Assembly: GCF_014490485.1 (NCBI RefSeq)
Contig: NZ_JACTVA010000013.1
Span: 2,406-66,405, forward strand
Reading direction: 5' to 3'
DNA from: Teichococcus aerophilus
GTDB lineage: Bacteria; Pseudomonadota; Alphaproteobacteria; Acetobacterales; Acetobacteraceae
DNA length: 64,000 bases
Made by a program: the position numbers and the translations under genes. The notes below the pieces were generated by a model, which searched no databases, had not been told where the DNA came from, and was given only the letters and a program-made list of their open reading frames with translations. The first letter of the stretch is position 1. The number at the start of each line of letters is the position of its first letter. Positions 55,898 to 64,000 of the stretch are shown in pieces.

Positions 55898-56761
55898 ATG
55901 GCTCCAGCGTGCCCCGCAGGCCGGAGGGCCGTCCTGGCCGCCGTGGCCCTGGCAGGGCCGCGCAGGGCCCGTGCGACCTCTCTGACCCCGGTCCGCTTCG
56001 GCCTGACCCCAGTCTTCCTCGAATCCGACCTTGCCCTGCTGCGGGCGCTGTCCAGCCACATGGCGGCGGCGCTCGGTACCCCTGTTGAGCTCGTGAAGCG
56101 GCGAACCTACCAGGAGGTCGTCGGCCTGCTCCTTGCCGGGCAGCTCGACGCCGCCTGGATCTGCGGCTTCCCCTACGTCCGGCACGCCGACAAGCTGTCG
56201 GTTCTCGCCGTGCCGGTGCACCGTGGGCACCCCCTTTACCAGTCCTACCTCATCGCGGACCCCAGCCTGCGGGCCAGGTCGCTCGCCGACCTCAGGGGAC
56301 GCAGCCACGCCTTCTCGGACCCGGACAGCAACTCCGGATGCTTGACGACCCGCTGGCTGCTCGCGGGCCGAGATCTCTCCCCGGCGACGTTCTTCGGCAC
56401 CAACTTCTTCGCCTACGGCCACCGGAACGTGATACGGGCCGTGAGCAGCGGACTGGCGGAAAGCGGGTCCGTCGACGGCTACGTCTGGGAGACCATGGCC
56501 GAGACGGAGCCTGGGCTCACCTCGACAACCGATGTCGTCGCCCGCTCCGCGTGGCAGGGCTTCCCGCCGATCTGCTGCCTCACCGCGTCGCGGCAGGGCG
56601 CCGCGGCGCGCGGCATCGAGGCGGCCCTGCTGGCGATGGCGGATTCCCCGGCGGGCACCGAGATCCTCCGCGCGCTCCGCCTGGACGGCTTCATGCCCGA
56701 GAGCCCCGGCCTCTACGACGGCATCCGCGCGATGTCCCAAGACCTGGAGAGCCGGGCATGA
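55898..56761 (+). CDS. aioX: AioX-like arsenite-binding periplasmic protein
   Basis: A 287-residue PhnD-fold binding protein. The leader RRAVLAAVALAGPRRARA looks Tat-like. FGLTPVFLESDLALLRALSS, then DAAWICGFPYVRH, SDPDSNSGCLTTRW and YVWETMAETEP fit the AioX group; the cysteine in ICGFPY or SGCL could bind As(III). In known aio loci AioX presents arsenite to the AioS kinase. It overlaps aioS by ATGA. The start at 55898 is chosen since it places the leader; a longer frame begins at 55874. Confidence 0.87.
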   Translation: MAPACPAGRRAVLAAVALAGPRRARATSLTPVRFGLTPVFLESDLALLRALSSHMAAALGTPVELVKRRTYQEVVGLLLAGQLDAAWICGFPYVRHADKLSVLAVPVHRGHPLYQSYLIADPSLRARSLADLRGRSHAFSDPDSNSGCLTTRWLLAGRDLSPATFFGTNFFAYGHRNVIRAVSSGLAESGSVDGYVWETMAETEPGLTSTTDVVARSAWQGFPPICCLTASRQGAAARGIEAALLAMADSPAGTEILRALRLDGFMPESPGLYDGIRAMSQDLESRA

Positions 56762-58239
56762 AGCATGCGGCACAGCGGCGGCTACGGAGTCAGCTGGATC
56801 CACGGCACTGGCCGCTGCTGCTCACCGTTCCCTTGACGGTTGCGGCATTGGTGGCTGGCGTGGCCACCGTCACCGGGCAGGCGGTGCTGTCGCGTATGGA
56901 GGCGGATCAGGGGCGCCACCTGGCGGCGCTGGGGGCGGCCTTCCTCGACGGGCTGGCGACAGCCGCCCAGCCAGCCGCCGTGCGGGCCGACGTCTGGGAG
57001 GCTTTCGATGCCCTGGACCGTGCCAGCGGGCAGTACGAGGCCCTCCGTCCCACCCTATCGGTTGTGGTCCTGCCGGACGGCTCGGTCCTGGCATCCTCGA
57101 ATCCGCGGGTGCTGCGCACCGGCGCCGCGCTGCCGCAGTCCCTCTCCGGCCAGGCTGACCGGGCCATCGCCTCAGGGTCGCCCGCCATCGACGAGCGGGC
57201 CGGGCGGGCTGTCGTGGCGCGGGTCCTGCTGGAAGGTGGCGTGCCGGTCGGTCGGCTGGTGGCCGAGGCAGACATCGGCGCGCTGCTGGCGGAGCGAGAC
57301 GCGGTGGTCAGGACGCTGGTCCTGGCAAACATGGGCATTGCGGCGCTGTTCGCCGCCGCAGGCGCGCTGCTGGTCCGGCGCATCCTCCTGCCGACCGAGC
57401 GGCTCCGCCAACGGCTCCTCGAGGCCGCCAAGGGGCAGCGCCCTGAACCCCTGGATGCGCAGGCGGGATCCGGCCCTGAGCATCTGGCCCTTGTGAACGC
57501 ATGGAATGGCGCCGTGGCCGCCATTGCGGAGCGGGACCTCATGGCCGCGCGGCTGGCCCGGGAGGAGGGCCGCGCCCAGCTTGGGCGCCTGACGGCGGCC
57601 ATGGCCCACGAGGTGAACAACCCGCTCGGTGGCCTGATGACGGCCGTGGACACCCTCTCCGAATACGGCGACCGGCGGGAGATCCGGGAGGAGGCCGTCG
57701 GCCTGCTCAGGCGAGGCCTGGACGACATCCGCAAGGTGGTCCGCGCAGGGCTGTCATCCTGGAAGACTGGGCCGGGCGAGGCACCGCTCGCGGCCCAGGA
57801 CTTCGAGGACCTGCGGCTGCTCATCCGCCACGAGGTGTCACGCCGTGGCCTGACCCTCGACTGGCGCAACGACCTGCCGGACGGCGTGCGTGTCGACCGG
57901 ACGCTGGCCCGGCAGATCGCGCTGAACCTGCTCCTCAACGCGGCCGCCGCCTCGCCGCCGAAAGGCGTCCTCGGCTTCCGCGCGCAGGGGCTCAGCCAGG
58001 GCGGCGCGGTCATCGAGGTGAGCGATGTCGGCACGGGCCTTCCCGCCGACGCCGAAAGCCTCCTCGCGGATCCCGACGGCCTTCCGCCTTCCGGCGGCGG
58101 GCTCGGCCTCTGGACCGCCGCCCGGCTGGCGCGTAGCCACGGCGGCCGTATCACGCGCGAGCCGACACCGCTGGGGACGCGGCTGGTCGCGGAACTGCCG
58201 GTCCCCTCCCACGCCAAGGAGGCTGCCGATGCCAGATGA
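56758..58239 (+). CDS. aioS: arsenite-responsive sensor histidine kinase AioS
   Basis: A 493-residue kinase. A transmembrane helix at about 20-42 (LLLTVPLTVAALVAGVATVT), a periplasmic sensing region to about 180, then a second helix (VLANMGIAALFAAAGALLV). The H-box is RLTAAMAHEVNNPLGGLMT with phospho-acceptor H284, and the ATPase N-box LARQIALNLLLNAAA, G-box VSDVGTGLP, and a second glycine box GGGLGLWTAARLA follow. With AioX and AioR it senses arsenite and activates aioBA. It overlaps aioR by 11 bases. Confidence 0.9.
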   Translation: MKHAAQRRLRSQLDPRHWPLLLTVPLTVAALVAGVATVTGQAVLSRMEADQGRHLAALGAAFLDGLATAAQPAAVRADVWEAFDALDRASGQYEALRPTLSVVVLPDGSVLASSNPRVLRTGAALPQSLSGQADRAIASGSPAIDERAGRAVVARVLLEGGVPVGRLVAEADIGALLAERDAVVRTLVLANMGIAALFAAAGALLVRRILLPTERLRQRLLEAAKGQRPEPLDAQAGSGPEHLALVNAWNGAVAAIAERDLMAARLAREEGRAQLGRLTAAMAHEVNNPLGGLMTAVDTLSEYGDRREIREEAVGLLRRGLDDIRKVVRAGLSSWKTGPGEAPLAAQDFEDLRLLIRHEVSRRGLTLDWRNDLPDGVRVDRTLARQIALNLLLNAAAASPPKGVLGFRAQGLSQGGAVIEVSDVGTGLPADAESLLADPDGLPPSGGGLGLWTAARLARSHGGRITREPTPLGTRLVAELPVPSHAKEAADAR

Positions 58240-59560
58240 ACGTGGACGCATCCTCATCGTCGAGGACGACCCGACCACGGCGGGCACCCTGTCCCAGCGC
58301 CTGCGCATCGAAGGGTACGGCGTCGAGGTCGCGACGGGCGCCATAGACGCCGCGGCCTCGCTGGAGCGTCGGGTGCCCGACCTGCTGCTGTCCGATCTGC
58401 ACCTGCCGGACGGCTCGGGAGAGGAGCTCTTCCTGTCGCAGCGCAGCCGCCTCGCCGGGGTGCCGGTGCTGGTCATGACCGCCTACGCGGGCATCGACCA
58501 GGCCATCCGGCTGATGAAGGCGGGCGCCGACGACTTCCTGGTGAAGCCCGTCGAGACCCAGGACCTGCTCGGCCGCATCGCCGCGCTGATGGGCAGGCAC
58601 ATGGTGGCACCAGACGCCGCGGCCCTGGGGGTTTCGGGCGCAATCCGCCGGGTCGAATCCTTGCTGCGCCGCGCGGCGCCGAGCGACTGCCCGGTCCTCC
58701 TAATGGGCGAGACCGGCACCGGCAAGGAGGTGGCGGCCAAGCTCCTCCACGGCCTCTCGCCCCGGTCGACGGCGCCCTTCCTCGCGGTGAACTGCGCGGC
58801 AATCCCGGCTGACCTCGCCGAAAGCGAGTTTTTCGGCCACGAACGCGGCGCCTTCACCGGCGCCGCCACCCGGCGCCACGGCTGCGCGGAGCGTGCAGGG
58901 GCAGGCACGCTGTTCCTGGACGAGGTCGCCGAGCTGTCACCCGGACTGCAGGCCAAGCTGCTCCGGCTCCTGGAGGCTCGCGAGTACACCCGCGTGGGCG
59001 GCTCCGGCTCGCTGCCGTTCCACGCCCGCGTCGTGGCGGCAACCAACGCCGATCTGGACCAGCGGGTGCGCGAGGGCCTCTTCCGCGAGGACCTGCTCTA
59101 CCGGCTCGACGTCATCCGGGTCGAGATCCCACCGCTCCGCACGCGCCGCGAGGACATCGTGCCCCTGGCCCGCCGATTCCTGGCCGGGGCGGCACCGGCA
59201 GCTGCCCGAGGCATCCGAGGCTTCGACAGCCGGGCGGAGCGGGCGCTGGAGGAGGCGGACTGGCACGGCAACGCACGGGAGCTGCGCAACCGGGTCGAGC
59301 GTGCCGCGGCGCTGGCGGACGGGCCGTGGATCGGGGTTGATGACATCTTCGGCGGCGCCGTGTTCACCGGCACCACCCCGAACGATTGCGTCCCCACCCT
59401 GGCCGAGGCGGTCACGGAAGCCGAGCGGCGGGCGGTCACTGCGGCACTTGCCGCCGCCTCCGGCGAGGTGGAGGTCGCGGCGGGCATCTTGGGCGTCGGC
59501 CGCTCGACGCTGTTCGAGAAGATCCGAAAGCTGGGCCTGCGGCCATCGAATGAAGCCTGA
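58229..59560 (+). CDS. aioR: sigma-54-dependent response regulator AioR
   Basis: A 443-residue NtrC-type activator. The receiver has D56 in LLLSDLHLPDG and K in FLVKPVE. The AAA+ domain has Walker A MGETGTGKEVAAKL, the sigma-54 contact loop GAFTGA, and Walker B AGTLFLDEVAEL. The C-terminal Fis-like HTH is in VEVAAGILGVGRSTLFEKI. GGAGG before the ATG supports the start. Its target is probably the sigma-54 promoter at 60813. Confidence 0.93.
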   Translation: MPDERGRILIVEDDPTTAGTLSQRLRIEGYGVEVATGAIDAAASLERRVPDLLLSDLHLPDGSGEELFLSQRSRLAGVPVLVMTAYAGIDQAIRLMKAGADDFLVKPVETQDLLGRIAALMGRHMVAPDAAALGVSGAIRRVESLLRRAAPSDCPVLLMGETGTGKEVAAKLLHGLSPRSTAPFLAVNCAAIPADLAESEFFGHERGAFTGAATRRHGCAERAGAGTLFLDEVAELSPGLQAKLLRLLEAREYTRVGGSGSLPFHARVVAATNADLDQRVREGLFREDLLYRLDVIRVEIPPLRTRREDIVPLARRFLAGAAPAAARGIRGFDSRAERALEEADWHGNARELRNRVERAAALADGPWIGVDDIFGGAVFTGTTPNDCVPTLAEAVTEAERRAVTAALAAASGEVEVAAGILGVGRSTLFEKIRKLGLRPSNEA

Positions 59561-59622
59561 GCGGACGGGGTCCGCCTAGACCGATAGGTGGCAGCGCTTA
59601 CGCCGAGCTCCGAAGCAAGCGC

Positions 59623-60540
59623 TCAGGACCGGTCGCGTTCCACGGCTCGTCTAAACGCCGATTCGTTGAAGTCGTCTTCGTCGTACTCGTCTTCCTCATC
59701 CCTTTCCGGTTCCTCTGGCGGCTTAGGATCATCTGGATCCTCGAAGAAAGCTTCCAAGGCGAGGAACTGCTCCGCCGCCTCGTTCAGTTCCACTTGCACG
59801 ATGTGGGTTTCGACCTCGTTGGACTGTTCTTCCGCAGGGATGAGTTCGGCGTACCGGTACGTCAGCCACGGGAAGAAGTGGTTCATCACGTCGTGAGGTT
59901 CGTGAGTTGTACCCCATACACCAATCTGGGAGTCCGGTTCGCTCTTTTCGTAGGTACCGTAGTAGACGTCAATTTTCCGCAGACCTAAGGTCTTGTTGAC
60001 CCAGAAGTCGAACTTGAAGAAGACTTCCTTGTCCCTGTACTTCTCCATGTCTTCCTTGTCTGTGGCAAAGCGGTACCGCTTGACCGATGCACGGTCAGTG
60101 CCGATCCCGCTGGCCAACGCAGGCTTCGATTTCTCGTCGAGCACATTCGCAGCGGGGATGTGGATGGCCCAGCCCTTCGCCGTCTGCCTTGTCAGGTGGC
60201 GCTCAACGCGCTGCCAGAGGGTGAGGCCTGTCTCAGGATTGTGGATAATCAGGAACACCGGAAGCGAATGCCGAAGCCAGTACTCGAGGTGGCGCGGCTC
60301 CCCGTAAAACGTGTACCCGTCGGCGTTCTTGTGCTGGAAGAAAGAGGTGCCCGACTTGATCTGAAGCGCAATCAACTGCCCCGTGGGCACTGCCTTCGCG
60401 TCGGCAATCTCGACCTCCGCATCTACCCCGAAGTCGCTGACCGCCTGTTCACGGAAGAACCACTTCAGGCGCTTAGTGAAGATGAGGCCCACTTCCTGGA
60501 CGCCGACGCGCTCGGTTAGGGCTGTTGATGAGTGGACCAT
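59623..60540 (-). CDS. DUF4365-like putative nuclease, inserted within the aio locus
   Basis: A 305-residue protein. The N-terminus TERVGVQEVGLIFTKRLKWF, FREQAVSDFGVDAEVEIADA and GQLIALQIKSGTSFF fit the DUF4365 pattern, which is PD-(D/E)XK-like: D in FGVDAEVE and the QxK in LQIKSG. The middle has an aromatic-rich HSLPVFLIIHNPETG. The C-terminal 40 residues are very acidic (PDDPKPPEEPERDEEDEYDE). It runs opposite to the aio genes and separates aioR from aioB. DUF4365 domains occur in defence-linked proteins; function here is unknown. A GTG at 60582 gives a longer alternative. Confidence 0.75.
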   Translation of the reverse strand: MVHSSTALTERVGVQEVGLIFTKRLKWFFREQAVSDFGVDAEVEIADAKAVPTGQLIALQIKSGTSFFQHKNADGYTFYGEPRHLEYWLRHSLPVFLIIHNPETGLTLWQRVERHLTRQTAKGWAIHIPAANVLDEKSKPALASGIGTDRASVKRYRFATDKEDMEKYRDKEVFFKFDFWVNKTLGLRKIDVYYGTYEKSEPDSQIGVWGTTHEPHDVMNHFFPWLTYRYAELIPAEEQSNEVETHIVQVELNEAAEQFLALEAFFEDPDDPKPPEEPERDEEDEYDEDDFNESAFRRAVERDRS

Positions 60541-60812
60541 CGGGTGCATCGCTGATTGCGGAAGGTGCGCAACACTAAACACGATATGCTTTGTCGGGCG
60601 AGACCTTGCCCATCATATCACCTACTGGCAGTGCAACGGCCCACAGGCCCCTCCGTTCCTGCCTGGAGGGCGGCAGCGCTGCGTCCACCTTTCTGGACCC
60701 GGACGGCGCCAAGTCCGGATTGCTGGACTCCCGTGACGGTTCGGCGCCCACCATCATGCGTTAACAGTCTGATTTTCCGCATAAAGTGCGTGGATGCCAC
60801 CACGGGCGCCGC

Positions 60813-60828
60813 TGGCACGCCCGCTGCA
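60813..60828 (+). promoter_or_regulatory. sigma-54 (-24/-12) promoter for aioBA
   Basis: TGGCACG-CCCG-CTGCA matches the RpoN consensus, with GG at -24 and GC at -12 separated by exactly 10 bases. It lies 34 bp before the aioB ATG, giving a transcript start near 60839. This agrees with AioR being a sigma-54 activator. Confidence 0.85.
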
Positions 60829-60861
60829 ATGCAGTCGTCGCCTAAGAGCGGGGAAACGGAA

Positions 60862-61389
60862 ATGTCTGGTTGCAACAAGCTCACGGAGAGCGGCCGCCGC
60901 TTCTTCCTGGGACGGAGTGCGCTGGCGGTGGCTGGTGCGGCGGCGGCCTCCACGGTACCGCAGGCGTCCGCCAGGGCGACACCGGCCCTGGCGCGCGTTG
61001 CCTACCCGGTCAGCAGGCTGGGCAACCTCCGCGACCTGAAGGTCAACGAGCCCATGGACATCAGCTATCCTGACGCCGACAGCACGGGCGTGCTCATCAA
61101 GCTCGGCACGCCGGTGGAAGGCGGGGTCGGCCCGGACGGCGACGTCGTCGCCTTCTCAAACCTCTGCCCGCACAAGGGCTACCCCATGTTCTACGCGGCG
61201 GATGACCGCACGCTGAACTGTCCCGGCCACTACAGCCGCTTCGACTGCGAGAAGGGCGGCCTGCAGGTCTGGGGCCACGCGACGCAGAACCTGGCCCAGT
61301 TCCGCCTGCGCGTCGACGCGGGCGGCGACATCCATGCCGAGGGCGTGGACGAGCTGCTCTACGGCCGCCACTCCAACGTGCTGGCCTGA
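60862..61389 (+). CDS. aioB: arsenite oxidase small Rieske subunit AioB
   Basis: A 175-residue subunit. The Tat signal ESGRRFFLGRSALAVAGAAA is clear. The Rieske [2Fe-2S] ligands are C102 and H104 in CPHKGYP, and C120 and H123 in CPGHYS. The positions that form a disulfide in some Rieske proteins are Tyr and Gly here, as in the Rhizobium NT-26 type. AioB accepts electrons from the Mo/3Fe-4S subunit and passes them to a cytochrome. It carries the export signal for the AioAB complex. It starts 23 bp after the predicted transcript start and precedes aioA by 13 bp. Confidence 0.95.
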   Translation: MSGCNKLTESGRRFFLGRSALAVAGAAAASTVPQASARATPALARVAYPVSRLGNLRDLKVNEPMDISYPDADSTGVLIKLGTPVEGGVGPDGDVVAFSNLCPHKGYPMFYAADDRTLNCPGHYSRFDCEKGGLQVWGHATQNLAQFRLRVDAGGDIHAEGVDELLYGRHSNVLA

Positions 61390-61402
61390 GGAGGGCAGGA
61401 AC

Positions 61403-64000
61403 ATGGCCTACAAGCGCAACATCGACCGCCTGCCGATCCCGCCGCGGGACGCCAAGGTTAACAGCGTCGTCTGCCACTACTGCATCGTGGGCTGCGGCTA
61501 CAAAGCCTACTCCTGGCCCGTGAACCGCCAGGGCGGTCCGGCGCCGGGCGACAACGCTTACGGCGAGGACATGCGCGGCCAGCTCGGCGCCGACAGCGCC
61601 GCCTGGGTGGCGCCCTCCATGTACAACGTCGTCCGGCAGAACGGGCAGGACGTCCACATCGTCATCAAGCCCGACCACGACTGCGTGGTGAACTCCGGCC
61701 TCGGCTCCATCCGCGGCGCCCGCATGGCCGAGATGTCCTACTCCACCGTCACCGGGACGCAGCAGGCGCGCCTGACCGACCCGCTGGTCTGGCGCTACGG
61801 CACCATGTCACCCGCCTCCTGGGATGACAGCCTCGGGCTGGTCGCCGAGGTCACGCGCCGGGTCATCGAGGAGCAGGGCGAGGACGGCCTGCTGGTCTCT
61901 GCCTACGACCACGGCGGCGCGGGCGGCGGCTACGAGAACACCTGGGCGACCGGAAAGCTCTACTTCGAGAGCATGAAGGTGAAGAACATCCGGATCCACA
62001 ACCGCCCGGCTTACAACTCCGAGGTGCACGGCTCCCGCGACATGGGCGTGGGTGAGCTCAACAACTGCTACGAGGACGCCGAGCTCGCGGACACCCTGTT
62101 CGTCGCGGGCGCCAATTCCCTAGAGACCCAGACCAACTACTTCCTGAACCACTGGGTGCCGAACCTGCGCGGCTCGACGCTGGACAAGAAGCGGAGCCAG
62201 CTGCCGAACGAGCCGCACGCCGCCGCCCGCATCATCGTGGTGGACCCGCGCCGGACGGTCACCATCGCCGCCTGCGAGGCCGAGGCGGGCAAGGAGAACG
62301 TCCTCCACCTGCGCATCAACAGCGGCACGGACCTGGCGCTGTTCAACGCCCTGTTCACCGAGATTGCAGCCAAGGGCTGGACCGACAAGGCATTCATCGC
62401 CGCCAGCACCAGCAACTACGACGCCGCGGTCGGCGCCAACCGCACCACGGTGGAGGAGGCGGTCCGGCTCACCGGCGTGTCCGCCGAAGACATCCGCAAG
62501 GCGGCGGCATGGATCGCGGAGCCCAAGCAGGGCGGCGCCCGCCGCCGCACGATGTTTGCCTACGAAAAGGGCATCATCTGGGGCAACGACAACTACCGCA
62601 CCAACCAGTCGCTGGTGAACGTCGCCCTGGCGACGGGTAACGTCGGGCGTCCCGGCGGCGGCTGCGTCCGGCTCGGCGGGCACCAGGAAGGCTATGCCCG
62701 CCCGTCCGACGGTCATGTCGGCAAGCCCGCGCAAAATGTCGACGAACTCCTCATCGGCGGGAAGGGCGGCATCCACCACATCTGGGGTTGCGACCACTTC
62801 AAGACGACGCTGAACGCCTCCGAGTTCAAGCGCGCCTACCAGCGCCGCACCAACATGGTGAAGGAGGCGATGGACTCCGTCCCCGCCGGTGACCGCGCCG
62901 CCCAGGTGGAGGCCATCATGAGAGCCATCCGCGCGGGCGGCTTGTTCAGCGTGGACGTGGACCTCGTGCCGACCCAGATCGGCTCCTGCGCGCACGTCGT
63001 GCTCCCGGCGGCGACCTCCGGCGAGATGAACCTGACCTCCATGAACGGCGAGCGCCGCATGCGGCTGACCGAGCGCTACATGGACCCGCCGGGCAACGCC
63101 ATGCCGGACTGCCTCATCGTCGCGCGCCTGGCGCAGTCCCTGGAGCGCTCCTTCCGCGCCGCCGGGAACGCCGCCGTGGCCGACCGCTTCCAGGGCTATG
63201 ACTGGAAGACGGAGGAGGACGCCTTCATGGATGGCTACCATCGGCACGAGAAGGGCGGTGAGTTCGTCACCTACGCCCGCCTCCGCGCCATGGGCACCAA
63301 CGGCTTCCAGGAACCTGCCGTCGGGCTGGAGACCACCGGCGCGGTGGCTGGCAGCACGACCACCGGCGCCTCGCCTGGCGTGGTGGTGCAGGGCCCCGCC
63401 ATCGAGGGCGCCCGCGGCCGCGAGCCGCTGCAGCAGGCGGCGCCGAACGCCGGTGCGATCGGCGCCCCGGCGGCGGCCTCCGGCGGCAGCGAGCGGATCC
63501 TTGGCACCAAGCGCCTCTACGCCGACGGCAAGTTCAACCGGCCGGACGGCAAGGCGGTGTTCGCCGCCACCCAGTGGCGGGGGCTGCAGGCCGCGGGCAA
63601 GCAGGCCGAGAAGGACTCGCATCGCTTCCTGGTGAACAACGGCCGCGCCAACCACGTCTGGCAGTCGGCCTACCTGGACCAGCACAACGACTTCGTCCGC
63701 GACCGCTTCCCGTACCCCTACATCGGCATGAATCCGGATGACATGGGCGAGCTGGCGCTGAAGCCGGGCGACCTAGTCGAGATCTTCAACGGCAACGGCG
63801 CCACCCAGGCGGTTGCCTGGCCAGAAGGGGGCCTTGGCCGCAACCAGACCTTCATGCTGTTCGGCTACCCGACGGGCGTGCAGGGCAACGTGGTCAGCAA
63901 GGCGACCAACGAGCTGGTCATCCCAAACTACAAGCAGACCTGGGCCAACATCCGAAAGCTCAGCGACGCGCCCGAAGCCGTCCGCCACCTTTCTTGGAAA
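61403..64000 (+). CDS. aioA: arsenite oxidase large molybdopterin subunit AioA (cut by window end)
   Basis: An open frame of 866 residues without stop to the window edge. The 3Fe-4S ligands are C24, C27 and C31 in CHYCIVGCGYKAYSW, where the fourth ligand is missing as in AioA. It has no own signal peptide, fitting co-export with AioB. Conserved segments include GLGSIRGARMAE, WATGKLYFESMKVKN, NCYEDAELADTLFVAG, GGCVRLGGHQEGYARP and HLRINSGTDL. GAGG precedes the ATG. Residues about 640-698 form an Ala/Gly/Pro-rich insertion not expected in the family. It oxidises arsenite to arsenate in the periplasm. Confidence 0.95.
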   Translation, partial: MAYKRNIDRLPIPPRDAKVNSVVCHYCIVGCGYKAYSWPVNRQGGPAPGDNAYGEDMRGQLGADSAAWVAPSMYNVVRQNGQDVHIVIKPDHDCVVNSGLGSIRGARMAEMSYSTVTGTQQARLTDPLVWRYGTMSPASWDDSLGLVAEVTRRVIEEQGEDGLLVSAYDHGGAGGGYENTWATGKLYFESMKVKNIRIHNRPAYNSEVHGSRDMGVGELNNCYEDAELADTLFVAGANSLETQTNYFLNHWVPNLRGSTLDKKRSQLPNEPHAAARIIVVDPRRTVTIAACEAEAGKENVLHLRINSGTDLALFNALFTEIAAKGWTDKAFIAASTSNYDAAVGANRTTVEEAVRLTGVSAEDIRKAAAWIAEPKQGGARRRTMFAYEKGIIWGNDNYRTNQSLVNVALATGNVGRPGGGCVRLGGHQEGYARPSDGHVGKPAQNVDELLIGGKGGIHHIWGCDHFKTTLNASEFKRAYQRRTNMVKEAMDSVPAGDRAAQVEAIMRAIRAGGLFSVDVDLVPTQIGSCAHVVLPAATSGEMNLTSMNGERRMRLTERYMDPPGNAMPDCLIVARLAQSLERSFRAAGNAAVADRFQGYDWKTEEDAFMDGYHRHEKGGEFVTYARLRAMGTNGFQEPAVGLETTGAVAGSTTTGASPGVVVQGPAIEGARGREPLQQAAPNAGAIGAPAAASGGSERILGTKRLYADGKFNRPDGKAVFAATQWRGLQAAGKQAEKDSHRFLVNNGRANHVWQSAYLDQHNDFVRDRFPYPYIGMNPDDMGELALKPGDLVEIFNGNGATQAVAWPEGGLGRNQTFMLFGYPTGVQGNVVSKATNELVIPNYKQTWANIRKLSDAPEAVRHLSWK

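Noticed and set aside
62120-63685. 521-residue minus-strand open frame
   Set aside because: Antisense to aioA; Val/Gly/Ala/His-rich composition typical of high-GC shadows.

Overview
The window is a high-GC alphaproteobacterial chromosome or large replicon. GC-rich codon use, orphan TctC-type binding proteins, a CheR-CheB-CheD cluster, many single-gene metabolic loci with divergent LysR/AraC regulators and an aio arsenite-oxidase locus suggest Acetobacteraceae, possibly Roseomonas-like. That placement is an inference from gene content, not from a marker gene. No rRNA, tRNA or CRISPR array was seen.

Region 1 (1-26040) looks like ordinary, catabolically versatile chromosome. It starts with a chemotaxis adaptation cluster (cheR, cheB, cheD) facing an MCP-like coiled-coil protein. 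Small regulator/enzyme units follow: MFS carriers, a nitroreductase, a metallo-beta-lactamase-fold protein, GlxA-type and AraC regulators, a YghU-type glutathione transferase, an SDR, an oligopeptide-type binding protein, a phospholipase-D-like protein, a DapA-like aldolase, an isochorismatase-like hydrolase, two LysR regulators, and a TctC plus enolase-superfamily pair. A 116-bp inverted-repeat element at 22605-22720 is probably an IS-derived MITE.

Region 2 (about 26.3-37.4 kb) is the most interesting part. It is a probable Tn7-like transposon with a translationally coupled tnsA-tnsB-tnsC-tniQ operon on the minus strand. Facing it is a three-gene block on the plus strand: a two-transmembrane SAVED effector (Cap14-like), a CD-NTase with an AGS-C-like sensor end, and a YaaC-like protein with an uncharacterised N-terminus. 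The first two form a minimal CBASS anti-phage unit; the third is a candidate new accessory. A 13-14 base motif containing TGTCAAC recurs, pointing inward, at both edges (26441 and 37386/37410), consistent with TnsB-binding ends. No cas genes are present, so this is not a CRISPR-guided transposon. The TniQ protein is unusually long and carries several helix-turn-helix-like segments.

Region 3 (37460-47381) is further accessory DNA: a soluble FtsH-like AAA+ metalloprotease next to a DUF6634-like gene, a Ser/Thr kinase, a small exported protein, a CoiA-like nuclease, several short unknown genes, and two paralogous proteins with ribbon-helix-helix-like C-termini. A striking 59-bp inverted repeat lies just upstream of the pair.

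Region 4 (47927-64000) is an arsenic island: pstS-like plus phnD-phnC-phnE-phnE for oxyanion uptake; arsR-arsC fusion, GAPDH and arsJ for arsenate export as arseno-phosphoglycerate; aioX-aioS-aioR for arsenite sensing; and aioB-aioA for arsenite oxidation, with aioA running off the window end. AioR has the sigma-54 contact motif GAFTGA, and a matching -24/-12 promoter lies just upstream of aioB. A DUF4365-like gene on the opposite strand separates aioR from aioB.
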